Source: Sulfurovum sp. (GTDB lineage: Bacteria > Campylobacterota > Campylobacteria > Campylobacterales > Sulfurovaceae). From it: DNA of 38,549 nt. Of this stretch, positions 1 through 7,950 are shown piece after piece; the stretch's first letter is position 1, and each line of letters opens with the position of its first letter. The translations under genes and the position numbers were made by a program. The notes under the pieces are model-generated. The model made no database searches. It was not told the origin of the DNA and worked only from the letters and a program-made list of their open reading frames with translations. The DNA lies in the NCBI GenBank assembly GCA_002733215.1, contig NVUY01000012.1, forward strand, positions 26,230 to 64,778. Direction: 5' to 3'.

Positions 1-1
1 A

Positions 2-1608
2 TTGGGTGTAGAGCATAAAAACTTATTATATGGGTTTCTTCCTTCAGATATTTCTCCTGAACTACAACCAGATGGACAAAGATCATCGATAAAAGAAAAA
101 AAGATGATGCGCTTTGCTTTGATCCATGGAAGTCATAATTTTGATTGGGTCTATACAGGGCGAAATGGAGAAGATGTTTGGGTAGATGTCACCATGACTT
201 CAATCACTATGGATCAACAAAATATTGTTTATGTAGCATGCAGAGATATTTCACGCAGGAAGAAAGAGGAAAAGAGATTATTTGAAGAGAAACAAAAACT
301 TCATCGCCTTGCACATAATGATGTGCTTACGGGATTGCCTAATCGTCTATTTTTTATTGATCGATTGGAACAGGTAACTTCAATGCCCAAACGGCATGCG
401 CGTGAAGTGGCAATATTGTTTTTGGACTTAGACAGATTTAAAGAGATCAATGACTCTTTGGGGCATGCAACTGGAGATAAAGTGCTTTGCGAAATTGCCA
501 CCCGGCTAACAGGGGCTATTCGTAAAGAAGATGTTTTAGCACGTCTTGGCGGTGATGAGTTTGTCATTTTAATGGAAAACATGTTTGACAAAACAGATGC
601 AGCCATATTGGCAAAAAAAATTCTTGATGTTTTAATTGAACCTTTTTATGTTGAGGGACATATACTTTATGTGTCCGGCAGTATAGGTATTAGTCTATAC
701 CCGGAAAATAATGGCAGTATTGATAATCTTTTACACTGTGCCGATACTGCAACGTACAAAGCCAAAGCAAAGGGAAGAAATAACTTTCAGTTTCATTCAA
801 GCGATCTAACGGAGATAGCAAATGAACGTGTAAGTTTAGAAGAAAAATTACGTCAATCGTTAAACAATGACGAGTTTCTTGTTTACTATCAGCCACAAAT
901 CAATAGTGAAAATGGTGAATTAACAGGAATGGAAGCATTTGTACGTTGGAATCATAAAAACATAAAAATTATACCACCTTCAAAATTCATTGCTTTTGCT
1001 GAAGAAACAGGATTCATTGTACCTTTGGATCAATGGGTGATGAAAAAAGCTTTCACACATATTGTTCTCTGGTATAAAATGGGTCATAATCCAGGAGTAT
1101 TGGCACTAAACCTTTCCATGAAACAGCTTCAACGTGAAGATTTTATTTCTGGACTTAAGAGCATGCTGAAAGAGACAGGGTGTAAGCCTCAATGGATCTC
1201 TCTTGAAGTGACAGAAAGTCAGATTATGCCAAATCTGGAGAATGTGCTTGATACCCTTACACAGATCAGAGAAATGGGGATTAAAATTGCTATTGATGAC
1301 TTTGGTACAGGTTGTTCTACACTTGCACAGCTAAAAGATCTTCCTATTGACAAATTAAAGATAGATCAAACCTTTATAAAAGATTTACCTCACAATAAAG
1401 ATAATTCAAATATGGTAAAAGCGGCGATTCTGCTTTCGAAAATTTGAATATTAATATTATTGCTGAAGGTGTGGAGAAGGAAGAGCAAAAGGAGTTTTTA
1501 ATGGAAAATGGTTGTATGCATATGCAAGGTTATATTTATGCAAAACCAATGATGGCAAGCAAAATGGAAGAAATGTTGAAAATAAAATGTCATAATACAA
1601 TTGAGTAG
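2..1608 (+). pseudogene. PAS-GGDEF-EAL cyclic-di-GMP protein, 5'-truncated by window and frameshifted
   Basis: The window opens inside this gene. The first ~90 residues look like the end of a PAS domain (strands ending near CRDISRRKKEE), followed by a GGDEF domain with an intact GGDEF motif at local residues 183-187 and an EAL domain whose signature reads EAF (residues 311-313). The DDFGTG motif is present. The reading frame stops at 1445-1447, but the missing EAL end (AEGVEKEEQKEFL, then QGYIYAKPM) continues without a gap in another frame to a TAG at 1606-1608. Adding one A to the AAAA run at 1439-1442 would restore a single frame. GGDEF and EAL proteins make or degrade cyclic-di-GMP. Whether this one is a true pseudogene, a phase-variable allele or a sequencing indel cannot be told from here. 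Confidence 0.85.
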
Positions 1609-1610
1609 GC

Positions 1611-2801
1611 ATGATACATTTGATAAAGAAATTATGTAAGCGTTCTTTTGTACTTATACTCCTCTCTTCCGTACTTTTTGCCGGGAAGATCATACCGGCT
1701 GCTGAACGGCCGGAACTTTATCTTCCTTTGCTCAAAGACAAACGTGTTGCACTGGTGGTCAATCACTCATCCCTGGTAGGTAAAAGACATTTGGTCGATA
1801 CGCTTTTGAATCAGGGTGTCAAGGTGAAAAAGATCTTTGCTCCGGAGCATGGTTTCCGTGGTAAAGCAGATGCCGGTGCCCATGTCAAGAACAGCAGAGA
1901 CACAAAAACCGGTTTGCCTATCATCTCTCTCTATGGCAAACATAAAAAACCCACAAAGGCTGACCTCAAAGACATAGACCTCATCCTCTTTGATATCCAG
2001 GATGTGGGTGTACGGTTCTATACTTACCTTTCGACCCTGCACTACATCATGGAAGCCGGGATGGAGCAGCAACTTCCTGTCATCGTACTGGACAGACCCA
2101 ACCCGAACGGACACTATATAGACGGACCGCTGCTTCAAAAAAAGTATCGTTCCTTTGTCGGGCTTCATCCTGTACCTGTCGTCTACGGGATGACCATCGG
2201 AGAGTATGCCAAAATGATCAATGGCGAAGGCTGGCTCAAAGGTAGTGGCAAAGGTGGCAAAAAAGTGCAGCTTAGCGTCATACCACTGGCTAACTATACA
2301 CACAGCTCTTTCTACTCACTGCCTGTCAAACCCTCACCCAATCTGCCTAATGACAGAGCTGTTTCACTCTATCCTTCTCTGGCATTCTTTGAAGGAACGG
2401 TCATCTCGGCAGGAAGAGGTACAAAAAAACCTTTTCAGCTTTACGGCGCACCCAAATATAAAGTAAAAAAATTCTCTTTTGTCCCACGCTCAAGACCGGG
2501 AGCAAGATTTCCAAAGTTCAAAGGCAAGCGATGTTACGGTGTGGATCTAAGCAAAACAGACTTCAGGAAAGATCGTGCCAAAAAGCGCTTGAACCTCAGC
2601 TATCTTCAAGATGCCTATGCCAATTACCCGGATAAAAAGAGGTTTTTTCTCAAAAACAGGTTTATGGATAGTCTCGCAGGTTCTAATCAACTGCGCTTGC
2701 AGATAACATCAGGTGCTTCTGAAAAGACGATCCGAAAAAGTTGGAAAAAAGATCTTAACACGTTTAGGAAAATACGGAAAAAATATCTTCTTTATCCTTG
2801 A
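1611..2801 (+). CDS. DUF1343 family protein, NamZ-like exo-beta-N-acetylmuramidase
   Basis: A 396-residue protein starting two bases after the frameshifted signalling gene. The N-terminus has a basic stretch and a hydrophobic core (FVLILLSSVLFAG) typical of a signal peptide, so it is probably periplasmic. The body carries the hallmarks of DUF1343: VALVVNHSSLVG near the start, KIFAPEHGFRG, ILFDIQDVGVRFYTY, VLDRPNPNG and the later SPNLPNDRAVSLYPS and GRGTKKPFQLYGAP. Characterised members (NamZ, GH171) remove N-acetylmuramic acid from the non-reducing end of peptidoglycan fragments. The gene is convergent, with a 15-base gap, to a GH20 N-acetylhexosaminidase, which fits a joint role in muropeptide or amino-sugar breakdown. 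The exact substrate is inferred from the family. No strong ribosome binding site precedes the chosen ATG. Confidence 0.85.
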   Translation: MIHLIKKLCKRSFVLILLSSVLFAGKIIPAAERPELYLPLLKDKRVALVVNHSSLVGKRHLVDTLLNQGVKVKKIFAPEHGFRGKADAGAHVKNSRDTKTGLPIISLYGKHKKPTKADLKDIDLILFDIQDVGVRFYTYLSTLHYIMEAGMEQQLPVIVLDRPNPNGHYIDGPLLQKKYRSFVGLHPVPVVYGMTIGEYAKMINGEGWLKGSGKGGKKVQLSVIPLANYTHSSFYSLPVKPSPNLPNDRAVSLYPSLAFFEGTVISAGRGTKKPFQLYGAPKYKVKKFSFVPRSRPGARFPKFKGKRCYGVDLSKTDFRKDRAKKRLNLSYLQDAYANYPDKKRFFLKNRFMDSLAGSNQLRLQITSGASEKTIRKSWKKDLNTFRKIRKKYLLYP

Positions 2802-2816
2802 GGTATGTTTCATTAT

Positions 2817-4457
2817 TTACCTAATAGGCACAACAGGACGGTAATGAACTCCCTGTGCTTTAAGCCGTTTCAACCCCTCACCCGATGCACGTTTTTGAAA
2901 CTCTTTCCAATGTCGTTTTTTCTGCGCTGTCCATGCCACTTCTGAAAGTGCCAGTGCCCTTGGCCAGACAAGGTAATCCGCGATCTTTTCATTCAGCGCT
3001 GTTTCAGTCCAGAGACAGGCTTGTACCCCACGGATATAAGAAGAGTTACCCGGGTTGAATGCGTATGTCTTCTGGGTACTGACGGGCGTAGACCAGGTAT
3101 GCCCCGGTTCCTTTTTACTTCTGCTGTATTGCTGATCAAAATAGAGATACTGCACCGGTGTCATAATGACATTGCGATGCTTTTTGATCATTCTCACACC
3201 GGCTTTTTTACTTTTCCATGCCATGAAAATGTTATTTTGTCTTAACTTTGCTTTTCCCTGCATGACCTCCTGCCAGGCGATCATTTTTCGCTTGTGTTTT
3301 GCCAAGATCCTGTCCAAACGGGTAAAGAAGTAATTTTGCACCTCTTTGGCGTTTTTCAATCCTTTTTTTTGCATCAATCTATGCACAGCAGGAGATCTTT
3401 TCCATGCCCCTTTGGGGATTTCATCACCTCCCAGGTGAATGTAGCCAAAAGGGAAAAGTCTGCTCACCTCCGCAATGACATTGTCCAGAAAAACATAGCT
3501 GCTTTCCATGCCAGGGTTGATCGTGTTGTTAGCAACTTTTTGTACAGAACGGTAAGAGCTTTTGTCTTTGGGGTCCTGCAAAAGTTTAGGATACGCGACA
3601 ATAGCCGCTTTGGCATGACCGGGGATATCGATCTCCGGAAGGATCTCTATGGCGCGTGCTTTGGCATAGGCAACGATCTCCCTGATGTCATTTTGGGTAT
3701 AGTAACCCGATTGTACCTTGTTTTTTTGACCACGCAACGCAGGATAAGTCGAAAAAGGAAGTTTGGTACCCGGTCCCCGTTTTGCCCCCACTTTCGTCAG
3801 CAAAGGATAACGCTTGATCTCCAGTCGCCACCCCTCATCATCCGTCAAGTGCCAGTGAAAGCGATTGAGCTTATGCTGTGCCATACGGTCAATGAACTTT
3901 TTGACATAGTCTTTGGAGAAAAAATTTCGTGATGTATCCAGCATCATCCCTCGCCACCTGAAACGCGGATAGTCCTCTATAGTGCAAGAGGGAATAGTCC
4001 AGTTTTTTTGTTTTCTACCTGAGCCTTTCTGTCCCCAGATAGCAGGATCCATCAGCTGCATCAGGGAGACGACCGCATAAAAGAAACCTGCCTTGTCTCT
4101 GGCTTTTATACTGATCTTATTTTTTTCGATATGCAGGCGGTATGCCTCAGACTTTTTGATCTTTTTCGGATCATAATGAAAATGTATGGTATTCACTTTG
4201 GAGTCACTGCCTCTTTTCAGCAGATATCCTGCATTTTGTTTCAAATGATTTTGCAGATACGCTATGGCATTTTGGGCAAGAGAAGTGTCGGAAAGATACC
4301 GGGTTTGCTTTGTCATGAGGAATGTTCCGTTTCCAGAAAGAACTTTTTGCGGCTTGGGAATAATGACATGGATATTCTTCCCTGCCGAGAGAAAGAGGGG
4401 GATACTTATGAAGATAAGCAGTATCAGAAAAAAAGAGGATTCTTTATTTGTATGCAT
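2817..4457 (-). CDS. GH20 beta-N-acetylhexosaminidase
   Basis: A 546-residue protein with a hydrophobic N-terminal signal segment (FFLILLIFISIPLFLSAG), so probably exported. It has the two-part GH20 plan. An N-terminal alpha/beta domain covers roughly residues 30-150. The catalytic barrel follows, with FRWRGMMLDTSRNFF, the HLTDDEGWRLEIKRYP block and HLGGDE, where D345-E346 form the catalytic Asp-Glu pair used in substrate-assisted hydrolysis of terminal GlcNAc or GalNAc. The length is normal for bacterial members. An AAGGA site precedes the start. It follows the small membrane protein gene after 10 bases and is convergent with the NamZ-like gene. Peptidoglycan or chitin-derived amino sugars are both possible substrates; the neighbour favours peptidoglycan. 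Confidence 0.92.
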   Translation of the reverse strand: MHTNKESSFFLILLIFISIPLFLSAGKNIHVIIPKPQKVLSGNGTFLMTKQTRYLSDTSLAQNAIAYLQNHLKQNAGYLLKRGSDSKVNTIHFHYDPKKIKKSEAYRLHIEKNKISIKARDKAGFFYAVVSLMQLMDPAIWGQKGSGRKQKNWTIPSCTIEDYPRFRWRGMMLDTSRNFFSKDYVKKFIDRMAQHKLNRFHWHLTDDEGWRLEIKRYPLLTKVGAKRGPGTKLPFSTYPALRGQKNKVQSGYYTQNDIREIVAYAKARAIEILPEIDIPGHAKAAIVAYPKLLQDPKDKSSYRSVQKVANNTINPGMESSYVFLDNVIAEVSRLFPFGYIHLGGDEIPKGAWKRSPAVHRLMQKKGLKNAKEVQNYFFTRLDRILAKHKRKMIAWQEVMQGKAKLRQNNIFMAWKSKKAGVRMIKKHRNVIMTPVQYLYFDQQYSRSKKEPGHTWSTPVSTQKTYAFNPGNSSYIRGVQACLWTETALNEKIADYLVWPRALALSEVAWTAQKKRHWKEFQKRASGEGLKRLKAQGVHYRPVVPIR

Positions 4458-4467
4458 AGTCTAGTCC

Positions 4468-4650
4468 TTACTTTTTTCTGAGCCATTGTATAAGCATGGC
4501 ACTGAATATATAGACATCAAAGGCTAACTCGATGATTATAATCAAGAGTATAATGACCATAAAGAAAATGGCAAGTCCTGTAAACACAATATCGGGAAAT
4601 ATCAAAGTCAAAACAACAGCAGCAATAAACAATAACTTCTTATAACTCAT
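4468..4650 (-). CDS. small two-segment membrane protein
   Basis: A 60-residue, very hydrophobic protein with two likely membrane segments (LLFIAAVVLTLIFPDIVFTGLAIFF and the following ILLIIIIELAFDVYIF) and a basic end, WLRKK. The start is supported by a clear GAGGAG site seven bases upstream. It begins 15 bases after the MazF-type toxin gene and ends 10 bases before the GH20 gene, so it is probably cotranscribed with both. I do not recognise a family. Nothing in the sequence gives a catalytic role. Confidence 0.65.
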   Translation of the reverse strand: MSYKKLLFIAAVVLTLIFPDIVFTGLAIFFMVIILLIIIIELAFDVYIFSAMLIQWLRKK

Positions 4651-4665
4651 TCAAACTCCTCATAT

Positions 4666-4989
4666 TCATGATGCTTGAAAACGCATGCAAAGTGTCTTGA
4701 TCACCTTATATTTTAGCCCTTCATTCAAAGCCACTATCTTCTTATCAAGTCTTTTTTTAGAAATAGTTCTAACCTGATGACAGAGTAAAATAGCCTCTTT
4801 GGCATTTAATTCTATCAACACTTCATTTGGATAGATCTTTCTTCCCTCTTTTCGTGAAGTAATAGGAATCACTGTAACAATATCCATCTGATTTTCTATA
4901 TCATTAGAGATCACAAGTACAGGTCTGTGCCCTGCCTGTTCTCTTCCTATCGTAGGATTTAGATTTGCCCAATAGATATCAAAATGCAT
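4666..4989 (-). CDS. MazF/PemK-family endoribonuclease toxin
   Basis: A 107-residue protein matching the PemK/MazF fold: an N-terminal FDIYWANLNP strand, the signature GREQAGHRPVLVISND, the VTVIPITSR strand and the LCHQVRTISKKRL segment near the C-terminus. Family members are ribosome-independent or ribosome-associated mRNA interferases that cut at short sequence motifs. The gene abuts its presumed antitoxin directly (antitoxin stop at 4990-4992, toxin start at 4989), the usual antitoxin-first order. The toxin residues appear intact, with the conserved Arg of GxRPVLV and the Thr/Ser of ITSR. The target site cannot be read from the sequence. Confidence 0.9.
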   Translation of the reverse strand: MHFDIYWANLNPTIGREQAGHRPVLVISNDIENQMDIVTVIPITSRKEGRKIYPNEVLIELNAKEAILLCHQVRTISKKRLDKKIVALNEGLKYKVIKTLCMRFQAS

Positions 4990-5247
4990 CTATTGATCCA
5001 TCTTAAATAACTCTGCATCAGCATATTTGAAATCTTCCTGTATCTCTTCTATGTCAGAGATAACCAGTGGATCATTGGCCATCTTCTCTATCTCTTTTCG
5101 ATAGTTCTCTTTTTTCATAGAGTCTATCGTTTTCTGTAAAGAGCTGGAAACCAGATCAGAGAAGTTTTTAAAATGATCTAATATGCCTTCATTTTGTAAT
5201 TCTAAAAAAAGATGTTCATCAATAGAAATTGTTTTTCTAAGCATCAT
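4990..5247 (-). CDS. MazE-like ribbon-helix-helix antitoxin
   Basis: About 85 residues. The N-terminus (LRKTISIDEHLFLELQ) looks like the strand and first helix of a ribbon-helix-helix DNA-binding domain, followed by FSDLVSSSLQ as the second helix. The acidic C-terminal tail (DIEEIQEDFKYADAELF) is the likely toxin-neutralising part. I chose the ATG at 5247 because an AAGGA site sits just upstream of tandem ATG codons at 5247 and 5244. An upstream ATG at 5277 would add ten residues with no ribosome site. It lies immediately before the MazF-type toxin gene and probably represses the operon through the inverted repeat just upstream. Confidence 0.8.
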   Translation of the reverse strand: MMLRKTISIDEHLFLELQNEGILDHFKNFSDLVSSSLQKTIDSMKKENYRKEIEKMANDPLVISDIEEIQEDFKYADAELFKMDQ

Positions 5248-5258
5248 TGAGTCCTTAT

Positions 5259-5270
5259 ATGATTTATCAT
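5259..5270. promoter_or_regulatory. candidate mazEF operator
   Basis: ATGAT-TT-ATCAT forms a 5-bp inverted repeat 11 bases upstream of the antitoxin start. Further ATGATA-type half sites lie just beyond it (5274-5286). Autoregulation by the antitoxin is the rule for this class. The exact operator limits are inferred. Confidence 0.4.
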
Positions 5271-5318
5271 CATACATATTATCATACTTTTATGCATATG
5301 TCAATAATGATACACTCT

Positions 5319-7076
5319 CTAAATTTTGCTCAAAGTCACCTTCGCTTCCTGATAACAGGCATTCTCACCCTCGTCACTCACGATAGAAGGTGTTAAAATG
5401 TTCAAACCTAAAGTATTGTTCGTCACCACTACACAATTGGCATGTAGGTCTGCATTCAGCACGACTTCAAGTTCCAGGTTACCATTGTCAGAGGACAAGC
5501 GTACTTTTTCACCCTCGGCGTAGCCGGCATCCGGGTGCATTTGTACTTTATTGTCACGTTTGAACTGCGTGTTTAACGCTTTGTTCGTCTTTGGTGAGAG
5601 GAGCCAAAACCTTTCATCTTTTACATTGATGAAGTCATCAGCATAGTCTTCTATGAACTCAAACGCATCATCACCCTCTTTTCCAAAACCATTTTTGTAG
5701 GGTATCTCTTCATAGGCAGGTGAAATGTACTGCTCCCCCTGCTTTTTGCACTGTGTCAGCCAGGCATCTATGTAATACTGTTCACTCTCTAGCCCTGCAA
5801 GGTTAAAGGCGTCAAAAAGATACTTGGTAAAATCATATTCACTGATGCCTATCTCAGAGTCTGCAACTTTGTTCATCTTCTCCACATACTGATGTCCGTA
5901 AGACAAACGTACATCCTCTTTTTCAAAAAAGTTCTTTGCTGGTATAACGATCTTCGCTCTTTTGGAGGTTTCATTTTCATAGAGTCCAAAGTAGATGAGA
6001 TCTTCTACTTTCTCCAACTCTTCACAGACACGTTTCGTGTCCGGCATAGACTCCGCAGGGTTGCCGCCCTGGATCAACACCGTACCAAAGTCTGAAAACT
6101 TGGTGACCACTTTAGAAACTCTCTTGCATGGTACTTCAAAAGGATTGACAAAACCAAGTTTAGAATCACTCAGATAATGCACACCACAGCCCTCTGCGCC
6201 AAAGAGTCCAAGCAAGGCAGCCAAAGAATCGATGGCATGTAATGTAGCCGCTCCGGTAGAATACTTCTGTACCCCTGTACCCACTAAAAAAACAACCTTT
6301 TGATCACGCAGATAGTTCAGTACTCTTCCCATCTCACCCAGATCCGTACCTATATACTCCAAGATAGGTTCCATACGATGTTCCTGGGTAAATTCATAAA
6401 AGTCTTTATATTCAGGTGCAAACTCTTCTAACCATTCCGTTGCCTGAGAGTCTTCCATAAAGACTAATCTTGCCAGCATAAGGGCAAGATAGTAATCCGT
6501 TCGCGGCTGTAACTGAATATGCAGATCTGCTTTTTTTGCAATGGCTGTCTTCACCGGGTCAATGACCACTATTTTCTTACCTTCCAAAAAAGGCATCAGG
6601 TGTGCATTGGTCACCGTTATATTTCGCCCCCAGATGATGACGGAATCTGCGGACTTTATCTGTTCCAGAGGGAGTCCTTTATTGACCCCTCTACCCTCTA
6701 CGATCCCTGCATCCCCCGCAGCGTCACAAAGACTGCCTTTAGTCAAATGCCCTTCTACTCTTTCCATAAAAAGATTGCTGACTTCCTGCATGACACCCAT
6801 ATTACCTGAGCCCCTCCAAAGTAGTGAATCCTTCTTTGTAAAGGCATGATACACGGCTTCCATAGCCTCATCCAGACTTACTTCTAGCCCGTTCACACGT
6901 GCTTTTTCTATGCGTGGTGCTTCATGCATACTTTTATTGAGAAAGGTACACAAGGCACCATTTCCTGCCGGATGTTCCGCATCTCCTGACATCTTTGGAA
7001 ATGCCCCCTCTTTCAGCACGATCTTACAGGCATCATAACAGTCCAATCCACAGGCTGTATTTTTATGACTCGCCAT
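5319..7076 (-). CDS. molybdopterin (bis-MGD) oxidoreductase, catalytic subunit-like
   Basis: A 585-residue protein starting MASHKNTACGLDCYDAC. C9, C13, C17 and C43 fit the C-x3-C-x3-C-xn-C site that binds the N-terminal [4Fe-4S] cluster of the formate dehydrogenase/DMSO reductase superfamily. Downstream are the molybdopterin-binding blocks (VIIWGRNITVTNAHLMP, VVIDPVKTAIAKKAD, VFLVGTGVQKY, LIQGGNPAESMPD). The C-terminal dinucleotide-binding domain carries VRLSSDNGNLELEV. A Cys in KGSLCDAAGDAG is a possible Mo ligand. There is no Tat or Sec signal, so it is probably cytoplasmic. It is shorter than typical formate dehydrogenases and has no ferredoxin subunit beside it. A strong GAGGAGG site supports the start. 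The substrate is unknown. It is last in a leftward run after the HlyD-like adaptor and octaheme cytochrome. Confidence 0.85.
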   Translation of the reverse strand: MASHKNTACGLDCYDACKIVLKEGAFPKMSGDAEHPAGNGALCTFLNKSMHEAPRIEKARVNGLEVSLDEAMEAVYHAFTKKDSLLWRGSGNMGVMQEVSNLFMERVEGHLTKGSLCDAAGDAGIVEGRGVNKGLPLEQIKSADSVIIWGRNITVTNAHLMPFLEGKKIVVIDPVKTAIAKKADLHIQLQPRTDYYLALMLARLVFMEDSQATEWLEEFAPEYKDFYEFTQEHRMEPILEYIGTDLGEMGRVLNYLRDQKVVFLVGTGVQKYSTGAATLHAIDSLAALLGLFGAEGCGVHYLSDSKLGFVNPFEVPCKRVSKVVTKFSDFGTVLIQGGNPAESMPDTKRVCEELEKVEDLIYFGLYENETSKRAKIVIPAKNFFEKEDVRLSYGHQYVEKMNKVADSEIGISEYDFTKYLFDAFNLAGLESEQYYIDAWLTQCKKQGEQYISPAYEEIPYKNGFGKEGDDAFEFIEDYADDFINVKDERFWLLSPKTNKALNTQFKRDNKVQMHPDAGYAEGEKVRLSSDNGNLELEVVLNADLHANCVVVTNNTLGLNILTPSIVSDEGENACYQEAKVTLSKI

Positions 7077-7109
7077 TTACTGCCTCCTCACACTGTGTTT
7101 TAGCATTTA

Positions 7110-7901
7110 CTACTTTATTTCCACTTTCACAAGTTTTGAGAACGACCCCTCCGGTGCAGGAATGTGAATTTCTGCACGATAAGATGAGATGAATTTCTCA
7201 TCTGCCACTCTCCAGACCTTATCTACTTTATATTCGGTTTTTAGCCCGTCAAGATAAACGATCTTTTGATCTATCTGCTCTAACTCTTCAGGTTCCAAAA
7301 AAAGTACCAGCTTCGCTCTGCTTGCATCTGCAACTTGTGCCAAAGGAGAACCCGGGGATACGAAATCACCTTTTCGCACCATAAGTTTATAGAGATACTT
7401 ATTTTCAAGTACTAAAGATTTTTTGGAAATGCTGTCTTCAAGTTGTACCACTTTAAATTGCATATCAAGTATCTGTTTCTCCAGATTGACTATTTTTTCA
7501 CGTGTACTCAGGTGCTGTGTCTTTGCAGAAACAAAAGAGCTGTAAGCATTGTCTTTTTGTGTTTTGGATGCGGTTTTGAGTTTATTGATACGGTGATAGT
7601 AGCCTTCCTGCCGCTTGACCGTTTCACTCAAAGAGCTGGCGATTTCTTGATTGATATCATGCATTTTCTGGAGTAATATCACACTCTCTTTAGATGCTTT
7701 TAAATTAAACTGATCTAATCTGTCATCTAAATAGACCACACGCTTTCCATCAACCATAGATCCTTCGGCATCAAGATCAACCTCCATCACCAAAGCACTT
7801 ACTGCTGATTTTAATACGATAGAGTCATAAGGTTCCACTTTGGCATAATGTACTTTGGCAAAGAGTAAAAGGGGAGTCAGTAATAAGATTAAAAATTTCA
7901 T
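7110..7901 (-). CDS. HlyD-like periplasmic adaptor protein
   Basis: A 263-residue protein with a short signal peptide (MKFLILLLTPLLLFAK). The order is that of a membrane-fusion protein: a first barrel-sandwich half (SIVLKSAVSALVMEVDLDAEGSMVDG), a long coiled coil at residues ~75-165 and the second half (YLYKLMVRKGDFVSPGSPLAQVADAS), followed by a beta-barrel segment. These proteins normally link an inner-membrane transporter to an outer-membrane channel, yet neither partner is present here. It lies 33 bases before the molybdoenzyme gene and 49 bases after the octaheme cytochrome gene, which suggests cotranscription. A role in assembling or holding an envelope redox complex is possible but speculative. 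Confidence 0.75.
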   Translation of the reverse strand: MKFLILLLTPLLLFAKVHYAKVEPYDSIVLKSAVSALVMEVDLDAEGSMVDGKRVVYLDDRLDQFNLKASKESVILLQKMHDINQEIASSLSETVKRQEGYYHRINKLKTASKTQKDNAYSSFVSAKTQHLSTREKIVNLEKQILDMQFKVVQLEDSISKKSLVLENKYLYKLMVRKGDFVSPGSPLAQVADASRAKLVLFLEPEELEQIDQKIVYLDGLKTEYKVDKVWRVADEKFISSYRAEIHIPAPEGSFSKLVKVEIK

Positions 7902-7950
7902 GGTGTTTGTCTTTTTTAATGATTATAGCCAAATACCATTAATTATGAAA

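Noticed and set aside
1767-2303. 178-codon open frame on the minus strand
   Set aside because: It lies opposite the conserved core of the DUF1343 protein. It has no recognisable features.
3294-3932. 212-codon open frame on the plus strand
   Set aside because: It is antisense to the GH20 catalytic domain, whose motifs are intact. No plausible domains or start signals are present.
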